Assembly: GCA_030425485.1 (NCBI GenBank)
Contig: JAUIAM010000012.1
Span: 1-64,000 of the forward strand
DNA: 64,000 nucleotides
Source of the DNA: Verrucomicrobiia bacterium
GTDB taxonomy: Bacteria; Verrucomicrobiota; Verrucomicrobiia; Opitutales; Cerasicoccaceae
Direction: 5' to 3'
Shown here: positions 16,762 through 25,338 of the stretch, piece by piece
Position numbering within the stretch: the first letter of the stretch is position 1
Layout of the letters: the number at the start of each line of letters is the position of its first letter
Program-made: the position numbers and the translations under genes
Notes under the pieces: generated by a model
Told to the model about the DNA's origin: nothing
Database searches by the model: none
What the model saw: only the letters and a program-made list of their open reading frames with translations

Positions 16762-18390
16762 TCATTCATGGCTGGCATCGAGCCAGATGTACTTGTAGGG
16801 GTGGTCGTCGAGGATGTTGGGGTACCAGCCTTTTACCTCCGGGCGGATGAGGTAGATGCGGTTGTAAAAATAAATGGGCATGATGGGGGTCTCATCGAGG
16901 AAAATCAGCTCCGCCTCGCGCAAGACCTGCTGACGCTTAGCCGGGTCGCCCGTTTGCTCGGCTTGCAGGATGAGGCGGTCAAACTCCGGGTTGCTCCAGC
17001 CGGTGTGGTTGAGCCCCGAGTCGCCCGTCCACATGGTGAGAAAGGTGCTGGCGTCGTTGAAGTCGCCAAACCAGCCCGCACGGGCCACGGCGTAGTCACC
17101 GCTCTTGCGGCGGTCCAGGTACACGGGCCAGGACTGGTTAACCAGCTCGACGGAGACGCCGAGGTGCTGCTGCCACATTTCCTGAATGGCCTCCGCGATG
17201 GGGCGGTGGGATTCGGAGGTATTGTAGAGCAGCTCAATGGCGGGAAAGCCCTTGCCCTCGGGGTAGCCTGCCTCGGCCATGAGTTTACGAGCCGCGGTGA
17301 CGTCCTCGTGGATCGGGCTGTCGGGTGCGTTGTAGGCGTTGGTGGCGGGAGGCACGATGCTGTAGGCGGGGGCTTCGCCGCCGCGGGTGACGGTGTCGAT
17401 GATGGCCTGTCGGTCGATGGCCATGCTAAAGGCTCGGCGCACGCGGGGGTCGTCAAAGGGGGGCTTGCGGGTGTTGAAGATGTAGAAGTAGGTGGCGAGC
17501 GAGGGCTCCATGCGCAGGTAGGGCGAGTCCTCCTGCTGGTAACGCTCGCGCTTGCTCATGGGCACGGAGTCGGTGATGTGGATCTGCCCGGCGCGGAAGG
17601 CCCGCTCCTCGGTGTTCTGGGCGATGGGGAGAAAGGTGATGCCGTTGAGCCGGACGTGTTCCGCGTCCCAGTAGTGCGGGTTTTTGCTCAGGAAAACATG
17701 CTGGCGGAGGTTCCAGTCCGTCAGGGTAAAGGGGCCGTTGCTCACGAGCTGCCCGGGCTTGCTCCAGCCGGTGTGGCGATCGGTCATGGTGCCGTGGGCG
17801 AGGATGGTGGGCGGATGGACCGGAAAGTAGGCGTTGTGCCCGAGGAGGGTGGGGAAGTGCGGCATGGGGCCAACGAGGGAAAGCTCCAGCGTGTGGTCGT
17901 CGAGGGCTTTTACCCCGACTTGGGAAAAGTCCTTCAGCTCGCCGCTGTTGAACTCGCGCGCGCCTTTGATGGGAAAGAGCATGCTGGCGTACTCGGCGGC
18001 GTAGGCCGGGCTGAGGATGCGCTCGTAGGAAAAGACGAAGTCGTGCGCGGTGACGGGGTCGCCGTTGGACCATTTGGCGTCTTTGCGCAGGTAAAAGGTG
18101 TAGACGGAGGCGTCGTGGTTGGACTCCCAACGTTCGGCGGTGCCGGGCTCGGGCTCGGCCGTCTCGGGGTTGGCCAGGGTGAGCCCCTCAAAGAGCGCGG
18201 TCAGGATTTTAAACTCAACCAGCCCGGTGGTCAGTTGGGGGTCGAGAGCTTTGGGGTCGGCCCCATTGCCCACGAGCAGGATGCCCTCCTGGTTCGCTTT
18301 TTCCACCGGGGTGACCCGATCTCCGCAGCCAGCGAGCAAGAGCGTGGCGAGGCAGCAGAGGGTGGATAGCAGGGAAGCAGGTGAAAACAT
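16762..18390 (-). CDS. oppA: Oligopeptide ABC transporter substrate-binding lipoprotein OppA
   Basis: 542 residues. The signal peptide ends in the lipobox LLLAGCGD (about 19-26), so it is a lipid-anchored solute receptor. The SBP_bac_5 fold is clear: KALDPQLTTGLVEFKIL near the N-terminus, the WSNGDPVTAHDFVFSYERI signature and the FDDPRVRRAFSMAIDRQAI segment. The family binds di- and oligopeptides, though some members bind sugars or nickel. First gene of the importer operon. Confidence 0.93.
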   Translation of the reverse strand: MFSPASLLSTLCCLATLLLAGCGDRVTPVEKANQEGILLVGNGADPKALDPQLTTGLVEFKILTALFEGLTLANPETAEPEPGTAERWESNHDASVYTFYLRKDAKWSNGDPVTAHDFVFSYERILSPAYAAEYASMLFPIKGAREFNSGELKDFSQVGVKALDDHTLELSLVGPMPHFPTLLGHNAYFPVHPPTILAHGTMTDRHTGWSKPGQLVSNGPFTLTDWNLRQHVFLSKNPHYWDAEHVRLNGITFLPIAQNTEERAFRAGQIHITDSVPMSKRERYQQEDSPYLRMEPSLATYFYIFNTRKPPFDDPRVRRAFSMAIDRQAIIDTVTRGGEAPAYSIVPPATNAYNAPDSPIHEDVTAARKLMAEAGYPEGKGFPAIELLYNTSESHRPIAEAIQEMWQQHLGVSVELVNQSWPVYLDRRKSGDYAVARAGWFGDFNDASTFLTMWTGDSGLNHTGWSNPEFDRLILQAEQTGDPAKRQQVLREAELIFLDETPIMPIYFYNRIYLIRPEVKGWYPNILDDHPYKYIWLDASHE

Positions 18391-18471
18391 GAACGGTTAG
18401 CTTAGCAGGAGATGGTGGCGTGAACAGCGTCAATTCGAGGCATCCGAAAACTTTGGTCTTTGCACGTGCTT

Positions 18472-20562
18472 TCAGGCGTGTTGGCGCAGGTCGAGGGTGA
18501 GCTTCATTTCGGGCGAAAGGTGGGGCTTGATCGGCTCGGGCGCGGACTCTCTGGCCGGGAGCTTGCGCCAGCGTTCGCGTGAGCGCATGGCAGCCTCTTC
18601 GAGGGTCTGCGGGCGGCCATCGTAGATGGGGCCGTGAGGGTTCCAGTAAAAGTACTTCGCTCCGGTGGTGACGACCTGCTCGTGCTTATCAACCCAGTGG
18701 AAGGAGAGCGGGGCCTGAATGGGCACATGGGGGTGCAGCGCGGGGTAGCCGCTGGCGCACTTGTAGCGGATGCCCGCCACGGGTTTACCCCCGATGTTGG
18801 TAAAGGGCACTTCGACGCCGTTGCAAAGCAGCGTGCCTTCATCGAGGAGCGATTTGTCGCTGAGGGTGACTTCGAGGCGATCGGTGGAGTTGTCCACCAT
18901 GCGCACGGTGGGGCCACCGCTGGAGTCCTCCGCCATGAGGGGAAAGGCTTCCAGTGCCTGCCGCAGGCTGAGCGTGTGCTCGCCGATGGCCAGCTCCCCG
19001 CGCACAGGAAAACGGAAGTCAAAGATGGGGCGCAGCCACTCGACGTCGAAGGGGAAGCCGTACTGCTTCAGCTCGCGGCAGATGCCCTTCAGGTCCTGCC
19101 AGAGGGCAGAGGGCAGGAAGAACTTGTCGTGCAGGGTGGTGCCAAAGCGCGTCATTGGCTGGCTAAAGGGGGCCTTGATCAGGCGCGCGATGATGGTGCG
19201 GATAAACAGGCCGGTGAGCGAGAGCTGCTCGGCGGTGGGGAGGGCCTCGAAAGCCCGGAGCTCGATGATGCCGGTCTTGCCATTGGGGGCGGCGTAATTG
19301 TGAAACTTGTCCATGCAGACCTCGGCCCGGTGGGTGTTGCCGCTGCTGTCGGTGAGAAGGTTGCGCAGGAGGCCGTCGATCATGTCCGGCGCGGGCTTGT
19401 GGGCCGACTCCAGAGCGCGGCAGGCCATCTCCAGTTCATAAACGCCGTGCGGGCTACTCTCGTCAATACGCGGTGCCTGGCAGCCAGAGCCCACGTACTG
19501 CCCGGTGAAGACGTAGCTCAGGGCGGGGTGGTGCTGCCAGTAGCGCAGAATGCTGGCCAGGATGGCCGGGTCGCGGTGAAAGGGGTTGCGCTCGGCGTCC
19601 GGGCCGCCAAAGGCCAGGTGCGAGCCGCCGCCGGAGGCCTGAATGGTGCCGTTGAGGTGGAGCTTGATCGCCCGCATGCCCTCAAGCTCGGCCTTGTCGT
19701 AAATCTCGCGGAGGCATTGATCGTAGTGGGTCCAGGTATGGCATACGGGGAGGTTAGCTTCGAGTACGCCGGGGTCGGCCGCGAGGGAAAACTTCTCCAC
19801 CGCGCTGCCACAGCCCTCGGGAGCATAGCCGCAGAAAACGAGGTCGCGCAGGTCGTGCTTGTCGGCCAGCTCGGCCATGGTGCCCACCAGTTCGCGGAAG
19901 TGCGGCCAGTCCAGTGGCGGGAAGAACACCTCCAGCGCGCCGTTTCTTACTTCGACGGTCAGGGCGAGCTTGAGATGCTTATCGGGAATCTCGCTCAGGG
20001 GCAGGCGCAGTCCGGCGGGGCTGTCTCCTCCAATGAGCTTGATCGGGCGGTTGGCCGTGTAGGGCCATTGGTCGGAAATCCATTGACCGTCTGCGATGGC
20101 CAGCGGGAGAATCCAGGCCGTGGTCTGGCGACCTTCCTGCTCGCGGGCGTTCTGCACCTTGTCTTGAAAGCCGAGGCTCTTGGCCAACCGCTTGATAAAT
20201 TTTCCCGCTGCTTCGTGGGTATTTCCGCCCTTGACGTCGTCGAGCAGGAGGCGCTCGGGGGCCGGCCAGAGGGGGTCGGCAGACTTGGGGTGGAGCGTGA
20301 GGATGTTCCAGCGCGGGAGGGGTTCGCCGGGGTACCACTTGCCAAAGACCTGCATAGCGAGTGCGCCGGGGTAGGTGGACTCAAGCAGGCGTGCGGTCAT
20401 GCGCCGGGCATAGCCGAGCTTTTCCTCGCCCATGGCGGCGTTGTTCCACTCGGGGGCGTGGGGCTGGTCGGGGACAAAGGTGGGCTCGCCTCCCATCGTG
20501 AGGTGGATATCCCGCTCGCACAAAAAGGATTCAACGCGCTCGGCCAGGTCTTGGTAGGTCAT
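18472..20562 (-). CDS. DUF2126 putative amidoligase
   Basis: 696 residues. The sequence matches the glutamine-synthetase-like amidoligase family DUF2126 (PF09899): an N-terminal region with LTMGGEPTFV, the IKLHLNGTIQASGGGSHLAFGG core, and FHRDPAILASILRYW. In most bacteria I recall, this region is fused behind a transglutaminase domain in one protein of about 1100 residues; here it is a separate gene whose ATG overlaps the transglutaminase stop by 4 bp. It is predicted to form amide bonds on an unknown peptide or protein. Last gene of a four-gene overlapping operon. Confidence 0.88.
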   Translation of the reverse strand: MTYQDLAERVESFLCERDIHLTMGGEPTFVPDQPHAPEWNNAAMGEEKLGYARRMTARLLESTYPGALAMQVFGKWYPGEPLPRWNILTLHPKSADPLWPAPERLLLDDVKGGNTHEAAGKFIKRLAKSLGFQDKVQNAREQEGRQTTAWILPLAIADGQWISDQWPYTANRPIKLIGGDSPAGLRLPLSEIPDKHLKLALTVEVRNGALEVFFPPLDWPHFRELVGTMAELADKHDLRDLVFCGYAPEGCGSAVEKFSLAADPGVLEANLPVCHTWTHYDQCLREIYDKAELEGMRAIKLHLNGTIQASGGGSHLAFGGPDAERNPFHRDPAILASILRYWQHHPALSYVFTGQYVGSGCQAPRIDESSPHGVYELEMACRALESAHKPAPDMIDGLLRNLLTDSSGNTHRAEVCMDKFHNYAAPNGKTGIIELRAFEALPTAEQLSLTGLFIRTIIARLIKAPFSQPMTRFGTTLHDKFFLPSALWQDLKGICRELKQYGFPFDVEWLRPIFDFRFPVRGELAIGEHTLSLRQALEAFPLMAEDSSGGPTVRMVDNSTDRLEVTLSDKSLLDEGTLLCNGVEVPFTNIGGKPVAGIRYKCASGYPALHPHVPIQAPLSFHWVDKHEQVVTTGAKYFYWNPHGPIYDGRPQTLEEAAMRSRERWRKLPARESAPEPIKPHLSPEMKLTLDLRQHA

Positions 20563-21449
20563 GTGATTTCCTCCATTTTGAGTTCGATTTCCATGTGCGA
20601 GGGGACTTGCACGTCGTGGTAGTAGCGGCCCTGAACGGGGTTGGCCTGGGCGGGGTTACCGGCAACTGCCGTGGGGATAAAAAAGTGGTTGGCCAGGATG
20701 CCATTGGTCGGGTCAAAACCCTTCCAGCCTGCGCCGGGGAGGTAAATCTCCAGCCACGCGTGCATGGAGCCGTGGGCGCGGTTAAAGATGCGCTCGCCGT
20801 CTTCGCCACCGGGCGGGTCGTAGAGATAGCCGCTGACGAAGCGTGCGGCCAGGCCGAGCTGGCGGGCGATGGCGATCATGAGCACGGCCATGTCGCGGCA
20901 CGAGCCCGAGCCTTTGGCCAGGGTTTCGTCAGGCGTCTGGATGCCTTCTTCGTCGCGTCGCTGGTAGGCGATTTTTTCAAAAACGGCCTGATTGATCTCG
21001 GCCAGAAAAGAAACGATATTGTCGGACTGATTGGGGTTTTTAACGGCGGTGTAAAACCAGTCGAGCACCTTGGATGCGCCGGGCTGCGGGGTGGGGCAAA
21101 GGTAGGGACTCAGGGCCTGGGTCTCGTGCGGCAGGTAACGCATGGGATAGCCCAGGGCATGCGTATCGAGGATGAAGTCGAAGGGGTTGGTATCGCGCAG
21201 GCGAACGTGGATCGTGGCCTTAAACTCCAGCAGATCGGTTTTGGTCAGCCCGTAGTCCACCCGCAGGACGATGTTCTCGAAGCAGTCACGGACCCAGCGG
21301 GTGTTGGCCTCGGGCTGGGTTTCTATTTCAAAGCTGTCGGCCCGTATCACCTGACTCTCGCGCGGGTACAAAAACAATTGGTGAGGGCTGAAGGTGACAG
21401 CCTGTTCGTAGCGGTAGCGCGTGGTGTGGTGGATGGCCAGATGTGTCAT
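20559..21449 (-). CDS. Transglutaminase-family protein (fused to DUF2126 in other bacteria)
   Basis: 296 residues. An N-terminal beta domain with IHHTTRYRYEQAV (Bact_transglu_N type) precedes the transglutaminase-like core. The papain-type triad is present: Cys in GSGSCRDMAVL (about 184), His in GSMHAWLEIYLPGAGW (about 227) and Asp in FDPTNG (about 242). These enzymes may cleave or cross-link peptides. Both ends overlap neighbours by 4 bp (ATGA), which indicates translational coupling with the second transglutaminase upstream and the amidoligase downstream. Confidence 0.9.
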   Translation of the reverse strand: MTHLAIHHTTRYRYEQAVTFSPHQLFLYPRESQVIRADSFEIETQPEANTRWVRDCFENIVLRVDYGLTKTDLLEFKATIHVRLRDTNPFDFILDTHALGYPMRYLPHETQALSPYLCPTPQPGASKVLDWFYTAVKNPNQSDNIVSFLAEINQAVFEKIAYQRRDEEGIQTPDETLAKGSGSCRDMAVLMIAIARQLGLAARFVSGYLYDPPGGEDGERIFNRAHGSMHAWLEIYLPGAGWKGFDPTNGILANHFFIPTAVAGNPAQANPVQGRYYHDVQVPSHMEIELKMEEIT

Positions 21450-22345
21450 TCGTCAGTGTCTTCGGGTGTTTCCTCGTTGCGCGGGCGGCGGCGTTTCAGC
21501 GTCACGATAACTTGTAGGCGTTGGTCCTGTGCCCCTTTGTAGGCGCCGCGCATGGGGGCCACGTCGTTGTAATCGCGTCCGGCAGCCACGCGGACGTGTC
21601 GCACACCTGCGGCTTGGTTGTTGGTGGGGTCGAGCCCGTACCAATGCCCGCCGGGCAGGTAGACCTCGACCCAGGCGTGACTGGCGGCAGCTCCGGTCAG
21701 CTCCGCTCCGGGCTTGTCCGGGTCGTAGGGCTCGATGTAGCCGCTGACGTAGCGCGCCGGAATATTATGAATACGCAGGATGGCCAGCATGAGGTGGGCA
21801 AAGTCCTGGCAAACGCCCTGCTTGGTCTTGAGCACGGTGGGCAGCGGGGTGCCGATGTCCGTGCTGCCGGGCGAGTAGGCAAAGTTCTCGTAGATCCAGG
21901 TATTGAGCCCGTGCAGGGCGCTCTTGAGCGTGGCTGCGTCGCGAAAGTGCTTCCTGCGGATGAGGCTGCGCAGGCGGGTGTAGGGGACCAGTTCGGTGTC
22001 CTGCAGGAAGTCGTAGAGCATGGGCTCGCGCGAGCCGAGGATCTGGCGGGCGTCCCCGACGGGGGTTTCCAGGATGCGGCTCAGGTCCGGCCCCTTGCAG
22101 GTTTCGACTTCGCCCACGGCATCGACGGAGAGCTCGTTGTGGCGAAAGGGAATGGAAAAATACTCCACCTTGTTGCCAAAATAGTCCGTGTAGTGGGAGA
22201 CGGGTACGCTGGGGGTGATGGTCAGCGTGTGGCTGAGAATCTTTTGGGTGGGGCCATCCTGCGGCCAGACGCGCAGCTCGGCGTAAGACTCCGATGCGGG
22301 GGTCTTGTAGCGATAGCGGGTGGTGTGGGTGACCTTGAATCTCAT
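21446..22345 (-). CDS. Second transglutaminase-family protein
   Basis: 299 residues with the same plan as its neighbour: beta domain starting VTHTTRYRYKTP, then the core with Cys in TKQGVCQDFAHLML (about 182), His in ASHAWVEVYLPGGHW and Asp in GLDPTNN. The C-terminal residues KRRRPRNEETPEDTDE look disordered. The two transglutaminases share only the family framework, so they are old paralogues, as in other copies of this gene cluster. Start and stop both overlap neighbouring genes by 4 bp. Confidence 0.9.
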   Translation of the reverse strand: MRFKVTHTTRYRYKTPASESYAELRVWPQDGPTQKILSHTLTITPSVPVSHYTDYFGNKVEYFSIPFRHNELSVDAVGEVETCKGPDLSRILETPVGDARQILGSREPMLYDFLQDTELVPYTRLRSLIRRKHFRDAATLKSALHGLNTWIYENFAYSPGSTDIGTPLPTVLKTKQGVCQDFAHLMLAILRIHNIPARYVSGYIEPYDPDKPGAELTGAAASHAWVEVYLPGGHWYGLDPTNNQAAGVRHVRVAAGRDYNDVAPMRGAYKGAQDQRLQVIVTLKRRRPRNEETPEDTDE

Positions 22346-24918
22346 GCTCCGGGCTGCAATTCGATGGAGAGCTGGTTCTCGCTGTAAAATTCGCTCTGGT
22401 GACTGAAGTAGGCGTCCTCGATCAGTTCGTGGAGCTGGTCGAGTTCGCTGGTGATGTGGGAGAGGATTTTTGAAAGCTCGGGCCGGGGCGGTGTCGGCGT
22501 GGTATCCGGTTCGCCACGGTCAAACTCTTTTACGGAGTTGGGCACTAGCTGGAACAATGCCAGCGTCTCGACATCTTTGATCGCCGTTTCGATGCCCTTG
22601 TTCAGCTCTGCGGTGTTAGTGGGCAGGCCGTTGATGGAAAGCGTGCCCAGGGCGTAACGCACCTGGCGCAGACAGTGGCTGACCGAGCTGGGGTTTGCCG
22701 GGTGCTGGAGGAGCAGGTGGGCGACGCGGTCAAGGTAGGCGCGGGAGCGGAACTCGCGGCGGTAGGCGTCGAGTGAACTGAGCAGGCGCAGCAGGGCGGT
22801 CAGGTCGGCCTCGTCTTCCTGGTTATCGGCGGAGTACTGGAGGGTCCAGTTGAGTACCTCGCGCACCATGATAGCGGTGCCCTGGGAACGCTCCACAAAC
22901 GAACCGATGCGGAAAAACTGCCAGCCGTCATCGTGGAGCATGGTGCGTTCGGCCGTGCCGGAGAGGCGGGCGGCATCGTCCACCACGCGCTGACAGGTTT
23001 CACGCAGGCGACCGCGTGGGGAACGGGTGCGCTTGGCTTCGTCCTTGATGTAAAAGTACAGGTCGCTGAGGACTTGCCAGACTTCGGGGCTGATAAAATC
23101 GCGGATCTGCCGCGCCCCGAAGTAGGCCGCGGTGATGCTGGCGTTGATCGAGGCGGGCTCGTCGGCCTTCAGGATGAGGGCGCGGGTGATGCTCAGGGTG
23201 TCCTTGGGCGGGCTCTTGCGCTTGGACCAGTCACTCTGGCCGTTGGCAGTGGCCACGGCCTTCCAGAGCGGCCAGAAGCTCCGTTGCGCGCTCTTGCCGA
23301 GTTGATCCCAGCGCAGGGTCTCAAGGATGTTGAGCTGGCGGGCGGTGTTCTCGAAGCGTTGCAGGTAGCGGCCCGTCCAGTAGAGGGCCTCGGCCACCCG
23401 GCTGCTGATGGAGAAGTCCTCCGGGTCGAGGGTGATGGTGTTGCGGGCGGAGTTAAACTCGTAGGGCTGGGCCGGAACCCAAGTGTCCTTCATGCCGTCG
23501 GACATGATGGTGAGCGGGTTTTGCCGTGCGCGACCCCAGCTCTGGCGGGTCAGGCCGCCGGGGAGGACGGTGGGCTTTGCCCCGAGTTGGAAAAACACGC
23601 GCAGAAACACGCTCCCGGTCTGGAAGGTGTTGTCTTTAAAACACGGCATCTGCGAGGGATGCTGGTAGGGCTGCGCCACAAAGAGGTGGGGCCACTTTTG
23701 GGCCAGGCGCAGGAGCTGCTCGCGGCTCTCGGGGAGCTTTTGCCCGCCGAGGTACTTGTGCAGCGTGTAGCTGTCCTGAATGGGCTTGATGACCATCTCC
23801 TCCTCGTGGCTCATGACGTAGTCAAACTGGTCAATGTCGCCGCAGTTGTAGGTCGTGACGGTGTCGAGGATGGCGTTTTCGCGCAGGTAATAGCCGATCA
23901 GTGCCTTGGAGTGACGGAGGAGGGCGCGGTTGTCCGCTACGCCGCAGCCCAGCGCGTTGATGAACTTCACGGTGCCGTCGCGGACGCAATTCACGATCCC
24001 CGGAATGCCGAGATAACCGCTTTCGGCGAAGGCGATCGGGTCGATGGCTGAGCTGGCCAGGCGGCGGTAAATGACGTCCACCTGCTCCAGCCCGCGGATG
24101 GTCTTCAGGTAAACTTTGCCCTGGCGAATGAGCAGGTCAGCCGGGCGCACCATGGCGATACCGAGCTGGCGGGCGAGGAAGCTTTCGTCAAAGTAGGCTT
24201 GGTTGGTCTCGCCACGGGTGAGCAGCACGATGTGCGGGTTGTCCTTGTGCGAGGCCAGGCGGAGGTTTTCCGAGAGTTGAGAAATGAAGGGCGCGACGGG
24301 GCTGACGTCCATCGGCTGGAAGACCTCGGGAAAACCCTGGGCCAGCATGCGCCTGTTCTGCATGACAAAGGACAAGCCGAAGGGGGTGGCCATGTGGTGC
24401 TCGAGCACGCGCCACTGCCCGTCGCCTTGGCGCTGGAGGTCGAAGGCACCGAGGTGGCAGTATTGGCTATCGGGCACGCCGACGGTGGTCAAGGGCCGCT
24501 GAAAGGCCGGGTCACTCAGGGCAACCTCGGGCGGGATCATGCGCTGCTTAAGGATGCCCTGCTCGTTGTAAAGGTCGTTGATGTAGGCATTGAGCGCCTT
24601 GGCCCGCTGGAGGATGCCGGCGGAGAGATACTCCCACTCCTCGCGCGGGATGACGCGGGGAAAGAGGTCCAGCCGCCAGTCGGCTTCGCGGGGCTTGGCC
24701 TCGTCCACGACATTAAAGTGTACGCCCAGATCGCGCGCGCCGCGGTCGAGCCGTTCCTGTCGGTTCTTCAGGTGAGCGGGGCTCATCGTCTCGATGACGT
24801 CGAGCACCGGAGCATAGGGCGATGCCTCCCCGGAGCCGTAGAAGTTGAGCTCGTTGCGGGGGTCCTGGCTCAGCTTAAAGTGCTGGTAGCGGCGTTTTGG
24901 TCTGGCGGCTGCGGTCAT
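22342..24918 (-). CDS. Circularly permuted ATP-grasp protein fused to alpha-E domain
   Basis: 858 residues from the ATG at 24918 (an ATG at 24990 would add 24 residues of doubtful value). Residues about 60-500 are a circularly permuted ATP-grasp type 2 domain (NAYINDLYNEQGI, LLTRGETNQAYFDESFLAR, DVIYRRL, FVAQPYQHPSQMPCF). From about 515 (ISSRVAEALYWTGRYLQRFENTARQ) begins the all-helical alpha-E domain (DUF403). In many genomes these are two genes; here they are fused. ATP-grasp enzymes join carboxylates to amines, so with the amidoligase and transglutaminases it fits a peptide-forming or protein-tagging system, a role proposed from comparative genomics but not shown biochemically as far as I know. 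First gene of the operon. Confidence 0.9.
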   Translation of the reverse strand: MTAAARPKRRYQHFKLSQDPRNELNFYGSGEASPYAPVLDVIETMSPAHLKNRQERLDRGARDLGVHFNVVDEAKPREADWRLDLFPRVIPREEWEYLSAGILQRAKALNAYINDLYNEQGILKQRMIPPEVALSDPAFQRPLTTVGVPDSQYCHLGAFDLQRQGDGQWRVLEHHMATPFGLSFVMQNRRMLAQGFPEVFQPMDVSPVAPFISQLSENLRLASHKDNPHIVLLTRGETNQAYFDESFLARQLGIAMVRPADLLIRQGKVYLKTIRGLEQVDVIYRRLASSAIDPIAFAESGYLGIPGIVNCVRDGTVKFINALGCGVADNRALLRHSKALIGYYLRENAILDTVTTYNCGDIDQFDYVMSHEEEMVIKPIQDSYTLHKYLGGQKLPESREQLLRLAQKWPHLFVAQPYQHPSQMPCFKDNTFQTGSVFLRVFFQLGAKPTVLPGGLTRQSWGRARQNPLTIMSDGMKDTWVPAQPYEFNSARNTITLDPEDFSISSRVAEALYWTGRYLQRFENTARQLNILETLRWDQLGKSAQRSFWPLWKAVATANGQSDWSKRKSPPKDTLSITRALILKADEPASINASITAAYFGARQIRDFISPEVWQVLSDLYFYIKDEAKRTRSPRGRLRETCQRVVDDAARLSGTAERTMLHDDGWQFFRIGSFVERSQGTAIMVREVLNWTLQYSADNQEDEADLTALLRLLSSLDAYRREFRSRAYLDRVAHLLLQHPANPSSVSHCLRQVRYALGTLSINGLPTNTAELNKGIETAIKDVETLALFQLVPNSVKEFDRGEPDTTPTPPRPELSKILSHITSELDQLHELIEDAYFSHQSEFYSENQLSIELQPGA

Positions 24919-25338
24919 AACCCGTTGAAGGTGGCGTACATTGTTTCGCCGCGGTGACGGCGCGCAACTCATAAAACAGAGTTTCTGCACAAGCTATACA
25001 ACCGCCAACCGCACCAAGCGACTAACAACACGGCTGCTTCTGCACGGCGGTGTCGGCAAACTCTCGAAGTGTTCCTTCGCATGTTGTCATCCTGAGCGAG
25101 CACCGCGAGTCGAAGGATCTCCCGGTGTGCAGTCAAAAAAACGAAGATGCTCTAGATGGGGGAACGCGGAGATCCTTCGATGCGTCCGCATGGCGGACTT
25201 ACTCAGGCTGACAACTGTTAATGTTAAGGGTACTCGACGAATGTGATGGGTTATCGAAGTACTTGTAAGGCTCTCGTCAGTGATGTTACACCCACATCCC
25301 ACCCACCTTACTGTGAAAAAAAGCTTTCCCGCGAGCGG
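24919..25338. other. Intergenic region, 420 bp, with inverted repeat element
   Basis: This region separates the divergent ATP-grasp operon and tgt and should hold both promoters, but I cannot place a convincing -35/-10 pair. The centre is occupied by the inverted repeat described separately. No protein-coding gene is supported. Confidence 0.5.
25083..25215. repeat. Inverted repeat of the GTCATCCTGAGCG/GAAGGATCT type
   Basis: Outer arms GTTGTCATCCTGAG (25083-25096) and CTCAGGCTGACAAC (25202-25215) are complementary with one mismatch. Inner arms CGAAGGATCT (25111-25120) and AGATCCTTCG (25170-25179) are a perfect inverted pair. The 133-bp unit has no coding capacity. I recall closely similar CATCCTGAGCG...GAAGGATCT units scattered between genes of many unrelated environmental bacteria, so this is probably a non-autonomous mobile repeat. 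Confidence 0.7.

Noticed and set aside
16702-18369. Plus-strand frame of 555 codons
   Set aside because: Antisense to oppA, which has a lipobox and the SBP_bac_5 signature.
18634-20622. Open frame of 662 codons on the plus strand
   Set aside because: Antisense to the DUF2126 gene, which has clear family motifs and ATGA coupling with its neighbours.
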